Assembly: GCA_012861695.1 (NCBI GenBank)
Contig: JAAOOA010000399.1
Location: 10,795,147 to 10,859,146, forward strand
Length of the DNA stretch: 64,000 bases
From: Trematomus loennbergii
Lineage: Eukaryota > Chordata > Actinopteri > Perciformes > Nototheniidae
Direction of reading: 5' to 3'
Under the pieces are notes generated by a model. The model searched no databases. It worked only from the letters and a program-made list of their open reading frames with translations, and had not been told where the DNA came from. A program made the translations under genes and the position numbers. Positions 1 through 54,041 of this stretch are shown piece by piece (position 1 is the stretch's first letter; every line of letters begins with the position of its first letter).

Positions 1-293
1 TTCTTTTTTTGGCATTAAAATACAGACTGCGAGTCAGCGATACAAAAACATAACTCACAGATGTATATTTTGGCCGGGTCTCCCTTCAAATAGGTGGTTA
101 AGCAGCTCATAAAAGTGTTGAGGTGTAAATTCATGTGGATAAGCATGTAGTTAAGGATCAGACATGTTTCCATGGTCCAGCTTTAACATTATGAGGATGT
201 AGCATGGAGCCAAAACCAAGTGCCCAGTACCCTCTTAGCCAGAGTGACTTCATGTTATTTAGCCAGGGTGACTTCATGGTATTTCCACCACCT

Positions 294-339
<46 letters not shown>

Positions 340-353
340 ACACACACACACAC

Positions 354-428
<75 letters not shown>
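294..428. repeat. (CA)n microsatellite
   Basis: Near-pure CA array with two small interruptions (ccca, caac). It produces only artefactual HTHT/CVCV open frames. Confidence 0.98.
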
Positions 429-433
<5 letters not shown>

Positions 434-851
434 ATCTGCAATTTGTCGTCCTTGCATTGGTCTTTCAGCCTCGAGTTCCCAAGGCCGTTTCTTTACAGAG
501 AGCCCACTTAATCAGAGGCGCATCCACCCAACAGCCGAGTGTTTTCTGCAACAGCTGAGCTAAACATCTGCCGGGACGCTCTGGGTTTGATTTAGACCAA
601 TGTTTGACACACACCGATAAATTTGTTGATTCCACTTCCAGAAACGTCCACCCTCTCTTCATACTGTAACTCCCAAGTATGTTTTTCCCCCTTTTTTTTC
701 CCTCAGCTCTTCTGCGGCTGTACCTCGCCCCTCTTCTGTGAATCAACTACCCCCCCCCCACCCCTCTATACAGCTGTTCCCCTGCCTCATGTTGCACATT
801 CTTTCATTCTTTAGGGCTCTGGCTGTCAGGGACCCATTACTCTCCTTCCTG

Positions 852-852
<1 letters not shown>

Positions 853-907
<55 letters not shown>

Positions 908-918
908 TGTGTGTGTGT

Positions 919-1007
<89 letters not shown>

Positions 1008-1008
1008 G
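853..1008. repeat. (GT)n then (GA)n microsatellite
   Basis: GT array with three GTG-G slips, ending in a short GA run. Faces a CA array 80 bp away. Confidence 0.98.
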
Positions 1009-1086
1009 GAAAGAGGCAATGTAACATTTTCAGACAGATCTCGACTCTGAAAGACAGAGCACAGCTGCATAGAACAGAGCCTCCTG

Positions 1087-1200
<114 letters not shown>

Positions 1201-4200
1201 CCCCAGCTGTTTGCCTCTCGCCAATTACTGCGTTCTCTGCTTGTCCTGTCCCCCCGGTCCCATAAGCACCTTCCTACTCCCGCTATTTTTAGCCTGAGAG
1301 ACGGGGGGCTCCTTCACGGCCTAATCACGGCATCCACCGTGCAACCGCTGCCTTCATATTTTCACCGCTCAACCACCCCCTCCTTTGTCTCCCACGCTTC
1401 AAACTTCCCTCTCCGTCCTCCACATCTCTTGGCCACAGGCTCAGGTAATATACTTGGGAATTCTAAACAAAGGAAAAGTGCAACAGAAAAACAGGCACCA
1501 GGCCGACAAACAACAAAGCAATTAGCCAGTGTTTGGTCTGCTGGAACAACCGTGACCTTTCAGGAAACCCCCCCTTCCTGTGAGAGACGGCCGGCCCGCA
1601 GCACAACAGCCAGCATTCTTGGAAGTGTGTGAGCGCTTTCTTCAGGAGGTCACCACGACTTATCGATGTCGACCTTTTGTGGTCTAGACAGCAACAGTTG
1701 CTTTGTTTGTTGTTTTGCTATTGAACCCTTTTAAATGTAATATAAAGAGACGGGAAAAAAGGATGACTGTATTTGTAATATTGTTTGTATAAAGGAAAAG
1801 TCTGGTGGCATTCTGTTTTTTTTTTTTTTAAACAAATCCAATAAAAGATGAACCAAAAAACGAACAACATTTTGTTTTTGTTAAGTCGTGATATAGCATC
1901 CTTTAAGCTCCAGACCTACATTGTTTCCCAACAAAATTATAAATAAATATAGAAACTTAACAAAAGGTGATTAGTCTCACATTAAAAAATGACAAAGACA
2001 CTATGGTTGATTTTGACTAGATCCCAAATACTCACAAGAAGACCACACATGTGTAAATCGTAGCTGAAATGAGTCCTTGTTAAATACAATAATGACTCAG
2101 GTTTAAGAAAGATTTTGTAGAAAAAAAGCATAGCACAGTAGACTATGGGCTTTACATGTGATTATTTGACTAAAACAAAAATATAAAATATCAGAAACCA
2201 TCATTTTTTTTTTGGACAGATGTAGTCTAACATTTGGAGATTTTGTTTTACTATTTTTAGACCTGGATCTAATAGCTTTTAGCAATTAAAAAAAACGGTT
2301 GTGCAGAAAAGGTATGTTTATATTTCTCTAAAAACGAAATAATATTTTGGTTTTGTCAAACTCAGGAATCCACACTATTTCAAAAACATTTCACACTTCA
2401 AATGCTACCAGAAGGTGACAATAAGGTAACTATATAATATTTTCATATAATATAGTCATCCCTGTTCACTTTTTCTGGCAAATGCCATGATGGGCAATCA
2501 TAAAGGAGGTTTTCAGTATGTCCTCTTCTTGTGATCCGTCACTACTGCTCTGGCAGACAAAGGCTCCCCCTCTCCTACCGCTTCTCCTCACGCTACTCTT
2601 TGGGGAGCTCTAACAGCCTGCATGCACCTCACGTTTCCAGATGATGCATTGTATTCCTCAAGGACTCCTAACCTGCTTCTTATCAGATTTCACGTCTTTT
2701 CTGTCTCCTTTTCCTCTGTGCTCCAAAAGGAACAGGTTACATATTTGTATCAACCCAGCCCCAGACTTGTGAGTGTTCCAAACTCCCTTTGATTACACCA
2801 GATTGTAAAGAATTTGTGTCCACAGGGGTTTCAAAATGAGTTTATCTACTGCAGATTGTTTCTTTTATGCATAATAAAACCCACATGCTCTCATGTTGGC
2901 TAAGTTGACATTCTGGGAAGTTTCTGAAACACATGACGAAAGCTTTTCTTTACACTCAATAAATACTTGTTTGAAGAGGCAGAACATGCTACCACTGAAG
3001 TTCTAGAAACAAACATCAATGTGTTGCCTTTAAGTTTTTCTTCACAATCACAATCCTCCTCTCTTCATAGAGTTTGTTTGAGGAGAAACGAGTCACGCTA
3101 ACCTCAGAATCCCTCTCACTTGCCACGAGGATAAAGGGTCATAACCCCCAAACATGGGTTTCCTTTGGTCAGTATGTTTTCCCAAAGGATGAAGTTACAT
3201 CTGAACCAGCAAGCTAATCCATAGCGCGGTATCTGAGGCGGCCAGACCACACAGCAGTTGAGGTCAGGAGGGTTGTCGACCTCTTTAGCTACATTTCTCT
3301 CGGACAGACAGAGGGAAGTGCACTCAGGTTAATTTAACTAAACAGGACTAATGTTTGTTGAAACTGCTGTCTGCTGCCTGCTTCTGCCCTGTTATGTCTG
3401 TCTGTGGCATGTAATGTCTGCTGAAAGGTTTACGGTGGGTCAGATGAAAGATACGTTGATTTGATAAGAGCAAACATGTTCATGGTATGGATCATTTGAT
3501 AATAAGAGGACAGGAAACACATTCAATGACATGAATGTATTCCAAAGAGTGTATTCCCATCACCATTTCTTTTTTTTAAATTGTAAAAAAGTCTGAAACA
3601 TCACTATTTAAAATGATTGCAATATAGGAATTTGAAAATGTTACTTATTGGATTGAAAGTTAAGCACATTTACTAAAGGGAGATATGTATTCAGTGTGTT
3701 TGTTTGAAATGACTTGTGTTCTGACTGATACGAAGTTGAAAAATCGAATGTCAAAAATGACTTTTCTATCCTGTTCATCACATACTAAAAATAATTTCAG
3801 TGAACATTTTTTTGAACCAAAACATCCAACATTCCCTGGTTCCAGCTGCTCAAACATGAGAATCGGATATCCCACCTGCTGAAACTATTTACAAAAAGTC
3901 TCATAAATTCCCACGTTAATTCAATCCAACTAAATAAGTAAATAATCCATACTTAAAGAAGAAAAAAAAATATATGATATAATGGTTTGTTTCGTCTGTC
4001 TTCGTGTTAAAAATCTTTAGAGCCATTTCAACTCACAATCACACATTTCTAGCTACATAGCTGGTGTGAATTGGTGCAACTGCTATGGTGTCAAATCAAA
4101 GAAGACAGTGGGGAACACCAACAACAGACCTTGCTTTGTAGATCTGTGTTTGCAGTGTTATTGGTCTGCCTTTGACAAGATATATGTGTACCATTGTGTC

Positions 4201-4468
4201 TTTTAACATTTGTAATGCTTGATGCAGCTTTCTTTATTTCGGTCCTATGTACTTTATGCATCCTAAGGCAACACTTCCTGCTATTGTCTTTTTAGACACA
4301 AGCGACTACATAATCTGTCTTTCTATCCGACACACAAGATACCCCCCCCCTCCATCCCCGGCGCTTCTGGTGCAGGGGCAGCACTGACAAAAAGTAACAT
4401 GGGGCTGATAGGGCAGAGCAACTGTGTCTCTTCTGAGAGGGAGAATAAGGGGGAGTGATTAAGTGTGT

Positions 4469-4500
<32 letters not shown>

Positions 4501-4548
4501 GAGAGAGAGAGAGAAATAAGGAGAGAGAGAGAAGGAGAGAGACAGAGG
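4469..4548. repeat. (GA)n-rich tract
   Basis: Purine-only GA-rich tract just upstream of the proposed hdac7 first exon; GAGA-type tracts are common in promoters. A C16 run at 4665-4680 lies inside the proposed 5' UTR. Confidence 0.9.
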
Positions 4549-4559
4549 GCTCACATGAG

Positions 4560-4736
4560 AGGAAGTGCCAGACACAGTAAAGTCAGAGGGTTGACTGTGA
4601 CTCTCAGTGTCAGTGCATAGCCGGGCTGCCGCACCACTCCCCTGTCAGAGCAGGATCTATCTCACCCCCCCCCCCCCCCCACCCCGAGGACCGCGGCCTC
4701 TGTGACGGACTGGCCTGTTGACGGACCCCTCTTTGG

Positions 4737-4755
<19 letters not shown>
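4560..4755 (+). CDS. hdac7: hdac7 probable first exon with start codon
   Basis: GC-rich segment after a GA tract, ending in a donor (ACTG|gtaggc at 4756). An ATG at 4737 opens M-S-A-P-T-T and stops in phase 1 with G. Joining G to the exon at 22437 (TGGATGTG) makes a Val codon and reads TTVDV, which resembles HDAC4 (STVDV) and HDAC9 (SSVDV) N-termini, where this codon is also split in phase 1. The bases before the ATG are taken as 5' UTR; the transcription start is not visible. The Kozak context is weak (T at -3). The long following intron fits the family pattern. RNA evidence would be decisive; the alternatives are starts near 16621 or at Met25 (22490). Confidence 0.55.
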
Positions 4756-44640
<39,885 letters not shown>

Positions 44641-44731
44641 GGAGGACATATTCAATATGTTCTGCTTTCGCAACATCACCGTACTGAACTTCATGTATCT
44701 CACAGTCTTTCTTCTCCTCTCGTTCATTAAG

Positions 44732-44774
44732 GGAAATGGAAGAAAAACGGACAGAAAAAGGTGATTCTCTCTGA
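44732..44774 (+). CDS. hdac7: possible alternative terminal hdac7 exon (acidic tail)
   Basis: Pyrimidine tract ctttcttctcctctcgttc and AG at 44730-44731. If 44637-44731 (95 nt) is spliced, AA|G rebuilds the same Lys and the frame continues EMEEKRTEKGDSL, then TGA at 44772. The charged tail is in the same position and of similar length to the acidic tails of mammalian class IIa HDACs. The acceptor is not strong (attaag). Inferred only. Confidence 0.35.
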
Positions 44775-44811
44775 GGAAAGAGTCTACTGACAGCTGCCTT
44801 TGACCAAGTCT

Positions 44812-44934
<123 letters not shown>

Positions 44935-47024
44935 CCACAGAATTTGGACTATCACTGGAAACAGATGTCCTCCACTGTATTCATCGCCTCCCAAACACTC
45001 CTCCACCTGCAGACCTACTTCAAACACACACTGAGATACAACATCCACCTGCGCAACATTCATACTCTCTCATGACGCCTCTACGTGTTGTCCTGAAGGG
45101 AGCGTTGGTTACTGATCTGAGAAAAAGTTCAAAAAGAAAGACAACGAGAGGCGGATTAATGAAGGATCTGCTCTCTCTTGAAGCGTCAGGAGCTGACAAC
45201 TCACTTCTGACAAAGCACAGCTCTGCGACTTCACCTTGTAAATGACTCCCACAAGAACTGTTGTAACCTTGAAGGTGGGGTCAAAGGTCACCCTGGCTTA
45301 GTGGAGCCAATCACTCTGAGCAGAAGGAGTCATCCCCGCAGGACGTGCCGGTGACGGAGACCAGACACATCCTCCGCGTCCCACTATGATGATGTCATTT
45401 GTCCGACCGTGACAAAGATGCAATGAAGGACAAAGATCTTCTGATCGCTTTGCACTGCGCCGTTCTGGAATGTGAAAGATCGGCCATGTTGACAATCAAA
45501 CGTCTTTGTTTGTTCATGTTTTATTTTTTTGAATATTCACTCATTTGACCTTCGGCACACATTTCTGCGAATATCAGCCGGAGATGTTTAAGAATCCAGT
45601 ATGAAGCTACAGTAAAGTCCGACATACATGTGTTTCATATTGTTTTGTATGTCTGAATATTTTCTTAAATCGCTTTTTTCTTTCTTTCTTGGCCTGTCGG
45701 GCGAGCACATGCAGAAAGTCTGTGGACGGCTGCAGTTATTGGTGAGGCTCCCCGGCAGATAAAAGCAGCCTTTGATGAAGGGCATCTTTAAAGTGTAGAC
45801 ATACTGTAGTTGTGTAACAGTGGCATTAGTCACAATGAAGAGCTAATACCTCTCGTCATTGGAGTATCAATATCAGGGGAGAAGGAGATTCTTTACACGT
45901 CTGCAAAGACACAAATCACCCATGATGCCTCAGTACAGCGTGACCACTCAGAAAATGATTGTATATACGACGATGCTGATCACATTTTGGATCATTCAAA
46001 GACAAACCTAAAGTGCACTTACCCTCAGGATGGGAGGGGTCTTAAAATCTGAACTTTGATGATGTTTGTTAAGTGGACCAGTGTTTCTACCTGTGGATGA
46101 GCATTCCTGCTGTACTTTTTTATTTCCTTATATTTCCTTTATAACGAGGACATGACGTGTCCTTGGTTTGTCATTGACGTGGCAGCGTTCTGTTTACCGT
46201 CAGCAGCGGGGATGTTTTTGCGCCCCGGACCAAACATAAGATTTTAGCAGTTAAGATAGAGCAATAGCACTGAGATAGTTGAATACCCACAGTGCAATTG
46301 GACACAGGTTAAGCGCAACCAAAGTTTATGAGAACAATGTGCCGTCCCTGGACTGGCATGGCTTAGAGAACTTCAAAGACTTTGAAGAGTTTGTGAATTT
46401 TTCTTTTTTCTATCCAAACAGTTGAACAGCACCAAAAGCACAGGATGGATATATAAACACATTTCTTGAAAAAAACAAAACTATTTATACATTCAGATTC
46501 TGTGTCTTTGAAGTGCTTTTTACATGTGTAACGCAATGAAGACGGTGCTATCGATTTAAAATGCAGTATGTTTTATTGTTTTGTTCCTTTCCTTATGTTG
46601 CATTGTGTACGCATCCAAAAACCTGCCGAATTTTTGTTGATGTTATGAAAATGTGAAGAAAAATAATGACGGCGAGTTTCAGCTCCATATCATGAAGGAC
46701 AGTCCGAGTGTAGCTTTTGCAGTTTTACAAAAGAAATCATGCAGCGACCTGACATATCATATGTCTTATCTTTTGTCTTAATTAATGCAAATGATTTATT
46801 TTTATATTTGATATCAAAAATGAACCCTGTGCGTACTTAGAGACCAAATTGTCCGCCTGTGTGCCTTGAAGTGTCATGCTGACCAACCTTTGTGAAGGTA
46901 GCCTTAACAAACTGGATCTTAATCAAAACTGAAAGGCCAGTTTCATTCTTAACTAACTATGTAAAGTGTAAATATTGACTTTGTTTTTTGTCTGCCTTTG
47001 TCTTTTCTACTATTTTTGTTTCCA

Positions 47025-47041
47025 AATAAATCCTTAATAAA
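47025..47041 (+). terminator. hdac7: hdac7 polyadenylation signals
   Basis: Two AATAAA hexamers 11 bases apart, followed by a T/G-containing stretch (ggttgattctattaatttg). They are the most convincing paired signals downstream of the stop codon. Confidence 0.6.
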
Positions 47042-49675
47042 GGTTGATTCTATTAATTTGCATAAGAGCTTTTATTTACTCCTATAAACATATAAACTTG
47101 CTTCACTTTAACGGTAAATTCACCACGGCTTCCTGTCCTATCGGAATTTTTGGACTGAAAAGCTAATGCAATATTCCTTTGGCTATCAAAATATAACACT
47201 CGTATACAGCATTAAGAAAATATTTATTGTCCACAGGAGTTGACAAAATAAAGATTATCAAAAGCAAATGCAAATCAATACAAAACACAAATGTTCAAAC
47301 AGTAATCAGACTACTTATGGTTTCAAATGAGTCCTCTGTTATGGCTGAAATCACAATATCAACACTTTGGCGCACTTTACAAGAAACTGTCTGCTTTTCA
47401 ATTTTTTTGCATTATTTAATGAAAACACTCTTAGCAAGCGGCTTTCTTAAAGCGGCGGGAAAAAGATTTACATGAATCAGTATTTTTTGCTTTTTTAAAA
47501 AACAACTTTTTGCGACACATAACAAACACTAAAGTGAAAATAATCAGAATAGTGGCTGAACTGTGATCAGTGGTTTAAGACGTTTTCCCATGGGCATTTT
47601 CATTAAAGCAGAGTGTAATGCATGAGCAGAGTTGAAGTTATACAGTGTGCATACACCAAATTCACAAACATACACTTACTCAAAAAAACATACACAATAA
47701 AAAGAAAGCTATCCAGTTTCTACAGCACAACAAGCAGAAGATCTTCGTCAGATTCCACATGCTCCTCTTCCTCCCACAACACGGGGCTCTGAGAGCCAGA
47801 GCGATTAGCTTATTAGCATTTTAGCTGTAAACATTCATTGGCTGTGACCGCCCTCTAACCATCACTGTGCCATTATCATTACTCATCTTAATGTCCGTCT
47901 GGCAGTGAGTCATCCGATGCCAAGAGGATGATGGTTATCACGGTGTTACCCAAGGCACTCGAACCAGCAGCCATTTTGTTTCTTTGTCAACGCAGGCCAG
48001 CTGTTTGTTTGTTTGTTAGTTTGTTTCTCTCCTTGTTTGCGTCATTCAAAATGTTCAGCTCTTGACTCTCGAATGAGGAGTCATTGATGTTTCAGAAACA
48101 CAGTTAATCAAGAATACATCTCAGTGTCATGAGGCAAGCACGTGTCCAGAGAAAGAGAAAAAGTTGTATGAAAGATAAAAGGCCGGGGAATTGTCTTCTG
48201 ATGTTTCTTTTTTGAGAGTCGAGGATTTTCCATCGTCAGTTTTCTGCAAAGATAAGAAACCAAAGATGAGAACATTGATAGGATAATACTTGTAATACTT
48301 GTGTGTCAGTCTGAAGCATATTTGTTTCAAAAACAACTCTGATATGTTGAGGTTATAAAATGTGTAAAAGCAAACAAACACTTTGGTTTCGTGCAAAGCA
48401 GAAAAATCCCTACAGCTCCTTTGACTTCTCTTCTCTTGTTTTAACAAGCAAACATTTCATCTGGAGCATTTTCTGTTCACCCTAATTACAGTGTGCCTTT
48501 CCGTGCTTCAAGAAAGACACACAGAGAGAAGAAGAAGAAGAAGTCTGTAAGACAGAGTTAGACGTATGTTTGTGGGTGTCAGCTCATCACATGACTTTCA
48601 TTATGCCATAAACACGCTAATGTGTAAATTGACAAACAAAAGCTCGTCTTTGTGCTGGGCGACCTCTAATCTGTTGTTCACATTTGTTCTATTCTTCTTT
48701 TTATCTCACATTGTCTGAGTTTTAAAGTTACAGCATGGAGGATATTTAAATATATAAATATAGGTCATTCAGAACTTTTTTTGTTTATTAAGAATTCATA
48801 TAATCTACTTTTATTAGTATTTATCTCTCTTTACCCTAGTTTTCATTGGTAGTGGCAGACTCCGCCACTGTTGCACTGGATCTAAGCAAGAGAGATCCAC
48901 TGGATATAATTGTTAAAGAAAACCCCTTAAAATGTGTTTCTGGAGGTTTTTTGGTATAGCATTTTTTATGTCAAGATTTTGCACTTTTCTGGGATTCGAA
49001 GATACTTTTATTAATGACAATGGATGACAGACCCTGATGCATTTTTCACTCAAGTTATGTGCCGTTTTGTCGCCTACGTGTCAAACCAGAAGTCATTCCT
49101 CCATGGCTCTCTATCCCTGCAGCTGTCTGAGCGAGGCCCACACACACACAACTGCAACAGCACATATGCATGTAGCAGTGAAATACAAATACACTCATAT
49201 ACACCCACACACACACACATGCACACACAACAACAACCCTCCCACCTGCGCTCGCCTCACAGTCTCTAAAAATAAAGAAGAGTATCAGAAGCCACAATTT
49301 TGGATGAACAATTTTTTTAAACGCATTCGAGCCGCAGAGGACTTTACATCTGGTCCTGGATCAGTCCAAAGTAAAAGCCAGAGATTTAATATGCACAGCA
49401 GAGCACCAACAGCTGGTCAGTGCAAACTGTACAACAAAAAACACACACATTCACACACATGGACGCAGCAGAGCCAGGAGTTCCGGCAGAGGAAAGAGCA
49501 GTGACAGGCATTTTGATTATAGTATAAACAAAATGGAGAGTATTGTTTTTTCCAACTCAAACAGAACCATCTCTCATTCTGAGCCAGACACCCACACGTC
49601 CTAAAATCAAATCATCAAAATGTACTCAACTGCCCACTGTGTGATCATATTTGTGATGGTGTGTGTGTGTCTGTA

Positions 49676-49703
49676 TGCTATAGGCTATAGGCTATAGGCT
49701 ATC
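49676..49703 (+). repeat. 7-mer tandem repeat
   Basis: Nearly four copies of gctatag in the hdac7-twist3 spacer. Confidence 0.85.
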
Positions 49704-50491
49704 AAGGAAAAAGGATCTCTGCCAGTAAAAGTACAACAACATATTAGAAATACTTGAATATTCAGTAAGTCTAAGATGGTATATAAACAACTTTCTAGTT
49801 TCTTTCTTAGTGGAAGAATACTTTAGATGAATAAATTACAGAAACACTGTTAAAACAAAATGCTGCAAAAAATACAACCTCCGATCAATTCTTCTTACAC
49901 TTAATGAAACTGCTAAACGCTTTTTAACCGCAATATATTGTCAGTTATTCCTTTTACTTTTGTCCGCTCCCTGAAAACCATCTGCCATTCTGTAGAGGAG
50001 ATGTGGATTAAGATTTTTAAGTTTTCAGAAAACTTAAAAAGAGTCTGCATCTAATATTTTGATGACACCCTTGATATATTGGACCTTCTGTGGGTTTTCA
50101 AATAATGGAGTGATATACATGTAATTTAACGCATGTGTACACACTGTTTTAAATTACATGCATCATGCACAAACACCTTTGATGTTTCTCAGACTCTTTC
50201 TAACCTCATCGTCTTTCCTAAACTTAGACGTTCAGGTCAGTTTCAGGCCTTACATTTGTAGCACTTTCTGCGGCGGCCCCTGCAGAGCTGATGATAACAG
50301 GCAGAGCTGGCAAAGTGGTAGGTAATAACTACCGCGTTGTGTTCAAGGACACACTCAGCTACCACGTGCAGAGGCCTTGGCATTCCATCCACAGCACTGA
50401 GTGGAGCCCTGGACGTCTGCTGCTGAGGCCACTAGAGGTTTAATAATAACGCGAGTGGAACACCTGCAGTGTGCACATGGCCGGAGGCTGC

Positions 50492-50616
<125 letters not shown>

Positions 50617-50975
50617 TGGACAGTGTAATGTATATAGGTTGTATGTAGCCTGTGTGTTAGTACTTGAAGGATTATTTGTGATTCCTGCACAGTGAATAAA
50701 GTGTACTAAAGTTTACTTTGAACCATCATCTATCTGATGACATGGAGGTCTCTGCACTTGGTCACATTTCTGCCCCTTTGCTCTTTTTTCAATTAAGTGC
50801 TTATCTTGTATGCTGTCATTCTTCCTGGCTTCCTTTTTTTCTAAAACTTAAACTGTGGTTCTCGTAAAACTAAAACCTGGAGTGTTTTAGAGATTAAAAT
50901 CCCCTAAACAACATCTGCAAGTGTATTCCTGTTTACCAACCTGCAGATGTTTTCACATAGACACACTCACACAAA

Positions 50976-51020
50976 CCCCCCCCCCCCCCCCCACACACAA
51001 CACACACACACACACACACA

Positions 51021-51063
<43 letters not shown>
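50976..51063. repeat. C17 run followed by (CA)n
   Basis: A 17-base C homopolymer at 50976-50992 joined to a CA array with two slips. Confidence 0.97.
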
Positions 51064-51067
<4 letters not shown>

Positions 51068-53189
51068 TGCATGCACGCACACACACTGCACAGGTAGTTA
51101 AAGTGCACTACAAACACACACATCGTTACACATGTACATGCGCTGACACACACACACAGGCTTGTGTGCCTGACCCTAACCTTGGTACACACACCTTCCT
51201 AATACCTCACAACTGTTTCCAATCTAAAGGTTCCTGCTTGTCTGGGCCCCGGCGGGGCCTGATTGCACGATACAAGATCCTAAGGAGAGAGGGCAAGGCT
51301 GCAGGGAGAGAGGGAGAGAGGGAGATGTGCCTCCACTTATTTCTCCCCACTCTCCCTTTCTCTCCTTCCTTTCATGCTGTACCTGTGCAGGAATCTGGTG
51401 TCTGTTAAAATGGTTGAAAAAAACCAGACCCTGTGTGAAGTTGATCCTTCAGATTCTGGAGGAAAACATTTGTCTTAAATACATCAGAGGTCTGTCAAAC
51501 ACTGCAGAGTTTAGATTACTATGATGATAATGTGCTGTTTAGTTAGTTTTAGTCACAATGAAGTGAAACAACTAGAGTGCTTAAAAATGCATTGCAACAA
51601 CCTTCCATTATATTTGACTATGTTAGCTGTTTTAATCATGGCAATGATTTTAAGAGTCTATACAGTACACTGGATTTGTTTGTACGGGATTTATAGATAT
51701 TTATTTCATTACCGTTTACAAACATAAAAGAATTATTTTCATTGTATCTCATTTGTTGATCATTTTGACATTTTCCAATTACATGGAGAAAATGAACACA
51801 TCATTTGCAACAGTATTTTTAATTTTGCCAAATATATTTTTGAAGGACTTTTACTTGACTGGAAGATTTTCTTTGACAGCAACATCTCTTTTTGCAAGAG
51901 TTGCACCCAAAATGGTAGAATCATTTGCACAAACCAACACAGAACAAACATATTTGTTTTGATTTGATCCTTTATGTTATCTAAGTCACGTACCATTTAT
52001 TAACTAAGTCAGTTTTAATGTAACGAGAAGCAACTAAATATCAGCATTTTAAAATCTAAGAAAACCCGAACAAAAAAAAAGAAAAAGAGAGAAATAATTA
52101 GTTTTAGGGATCAGTGATCTTTTACTTTATATTATAATATTCTCGTGTGAGTAAAACATACTAACATTGAAACATCAGAATTAGAAACATCATTTGTAAT
52201 ATTATAAAACTGTCAATGTGTTTTTTTTTATGAATCTGTTTACCTCGGAAACACTTTTCGTATATTTGTGTTTTTACGAGGTAGATTTTATATTTTTTCC
52301 CCTGGTTGCACAAAACTCACAGATGTAATATCCAAATCGATAAGTACTGAATGTAAACAGAGGCACCCTCATCTTGCTTTGATATTTAGTTATTTTAACT
52401 ACGTTTAAACTGAGTTTAAATTATCTTGTGATCGTTACGATGAATTTGTAAACTCTCAGTTAATGTCCAGTTTTAAAGGAGCTTTACAGATCAACCTTGC
52501 TTTAAGTTGTTTAGTCTGAAAATATCTGTGATCAATTCTTACATTCTACGTGTAGGACAGATTTATACATTTAGGGAAATGTTTTATGTTTGCGTTAGTT
52601 TGAACAGGATACTTAAAGAGATCTTGACCAGCACAGATTATAATTTGTTTGTAATCCTGTTCTTTTTAAAAGTGCATTTGCTGTATTTTTTGTTGAAAGC
52701 TACAAATAATATTCTGAAACAAGACAATTACAAACATTGAATAACCTACAAAGTGTGCACATGACATGGCGAAACAGAACTGAGTGCACAAAAGTGCATG
52801 TTTGTGTTTGTAGGATTTCTGTGTGTGTTCATGCAGTCTGTGTGAGTGTGTGTTTGCAGATTTTGTCCATACCTGGGGGGCTGCAGTGGAGCGTCTTGTT
52901 GCACTGGATTAAACTGTAAGACAGACAAGGGAGAGCAGTGGAAACAGTGGAGGGGAACAGGGTGAGGGTTTAAAGATCCAACTCTGTCTATACAGATGAA
53001 GTGAACCATCATGGATCACATAGATGTAGCAGGAATGTATAGGGAGGTTTGAGATGAAAAGGTTAAGATCAGACCAAGAGGGGAAGAATTCAGAGGTTCA
53101 GAGGTCAGGAAGTGGGTGCAAACACAGACACGGGCGGTGGGGTGGAGATGTGGACACGAGAGGGTTTAGGAGAGAAGTTCGATGGGATC

Positions 53190-53762
53190 CTAGTGGCTTG
53201 CGGACATGGCCCAGGCCCCCTCCATCCTCCAGACGGAGAAGGCGTAGCTCAGTCTTTCGTGGGCCAGGTAGTTGCAGCTGGCCAGCTTGGCGTCCATCTC
53301 ATCGCTCTGCAGCACCTGGTACAGGAAGTCGATGTAGCGCGAGGCCAGCTTCAGGATCTGGATCTTGCTCAGCTTGTCCGAAGGTAGTGTAGGGATGATT
53401 TTGCGTAGAGATGAGAAGGCGTCGTTCAGGGACTGAGTGCGTTGACGCTCCCGCACGTTTGCGATAACACGCTGAGTGTGGAGGTCCTCAAAGGGCAGAT
53501 CGAGTCTGGGCCCCAGCGGCGTGGGGGCCAACGACACCACTGTCGTTGGGCTTTTCTTCACCTTCTTGGGGCCTGACGGCAGCAGGCTGGTGGGACTGCC
53601 GGTGCTGCTCTCCTCTGTCTGACCCATGCTGTCCTTCTTGGGGAAAGGCGTACGCTTTCGATTTCCTCCTTGGTGATTCTTCTTCGATCCTCTCTCCAAT
53701 TCCTCCTCGCTGGCCCCCAGACCTCCTTCAGGGGAGTTAGTGCAGGACACCTCTTCTCTCAT
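53190..53762 (-). CDS. twist3: Twist-family bHLH transcription factor
   Basis: Basic helix-loop-helix regulator of mesoderm and mesenchyme; Twist proteins bind E-boxes as dimers, often with E proteins. 190 residues: acidic N-terminus (ASEEELER), basic patches [10 protein letters not shown] (34-43) and KKVKK (66-70) like the Twist NLSs, bHLH 97-150 with [13 protein letters not shown] and [13 protein letters not shown], and the C-terminal Twist box [16 protein letters not shown] at 169-184, ending MSASH. The start is MREEVS at 53762: an in-frame ATG 66 bases further upstream lies in a probable 5' UTR intron. Called twist3 because the neighbour is hdac7 (twist1 pairs with hdac9, twist2 with hdac4). 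The N-terminus lacks the glycine-rich run of mammalian TWIST1. Frame fully open. Confidence 0.93.
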   Translation of the reverse strand: MREEVSCTNSPEGGLGASEEELERGSKKNHQGGNRKRTPFPKKDSMGQTEESSTGSPTSLLPSGPKKVKKSPTTVVSLAPTPLGPRLDLPFEDLHTQRVIANVRERQRTQSLNDAFSSLRKIIPTLPSDKLSKIQILKLASRYIDFLYQVLQSDEMDAKLASCNYLAHERLSYAFSVWRMEGAWAMSASH

Positions 53763-53794
53763 TGTACTGTCCACAAACAGCCTCTCAGTTTCCA

Positions 53795-53942
53795 CTGCAA
53801 AGACAAGAAGCTGTGATGCTTCTCTCAAACCTGGACTTGGAAAGCGTGTGTAACAAAAGTCTTCTCTCTCGTTAGGGAAAGTTACGGCTTCTGAAGCTCC
53901 ATCGGATTGGACGTCGCTCTGGCTGTCCTGTTTCCTGGTTAC
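53795..53942 (-). other. twist3: probable intron in the twist3 5' UTR
   Basis: Read on the minus strand: donor ACAAG|gtaacc (exon ends at 53943) and acceptor cttgtctttgcag (exon resumes at 53794), 148 nt. The intron reading explains why the ORF extension above MREEVS has no Twist similarity. Inferred from splice consensus only. Confidence 0.45.
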
Positions 53943-54030
53943 CTTGTTAAATATCTAACTTCCACATTCCCCTCTCAACCTGGCAGACAGAACAACAACA
54001 AACCATCTGACAGGCAGGTCCACCTCCGCC

Positions 54031-54041
54031 TCTTTTATACC
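54031..54041 (-). promoter_or_regulatory. twist3: twist3 TATA box
   Basis: On the minus strand this reads GGTATAAAAGA, about 270 bases upstream of the twist3 ATG. A start site about 30 bases downstream would fall near 54000-54010, giving a short first exon before the proposed 5' UTR intron. A TEAD-like ACATTCC (53962-53968, + strand) lies between. Confidence 0.6.

Noticed and set aside
204..563. Long HTHTHT / CVCVCV open frames here and at 738-1265, 19433-19770, 25383-25667, 32642-33649, 43589-44276, 44614-45075, 50355-50695, 58821-59189, 62859-63198
   Set aside because: They are translations of CA/GT microsatellites, open in several frames on both strands; no protein is implied.
53763..53828. 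N-terminal extension of twist3 from the upstream ATG
   Set aside because: No Twist similarity, and a good splice acceptor lies inside it; the start at 53762 matches Twist N-termini better.
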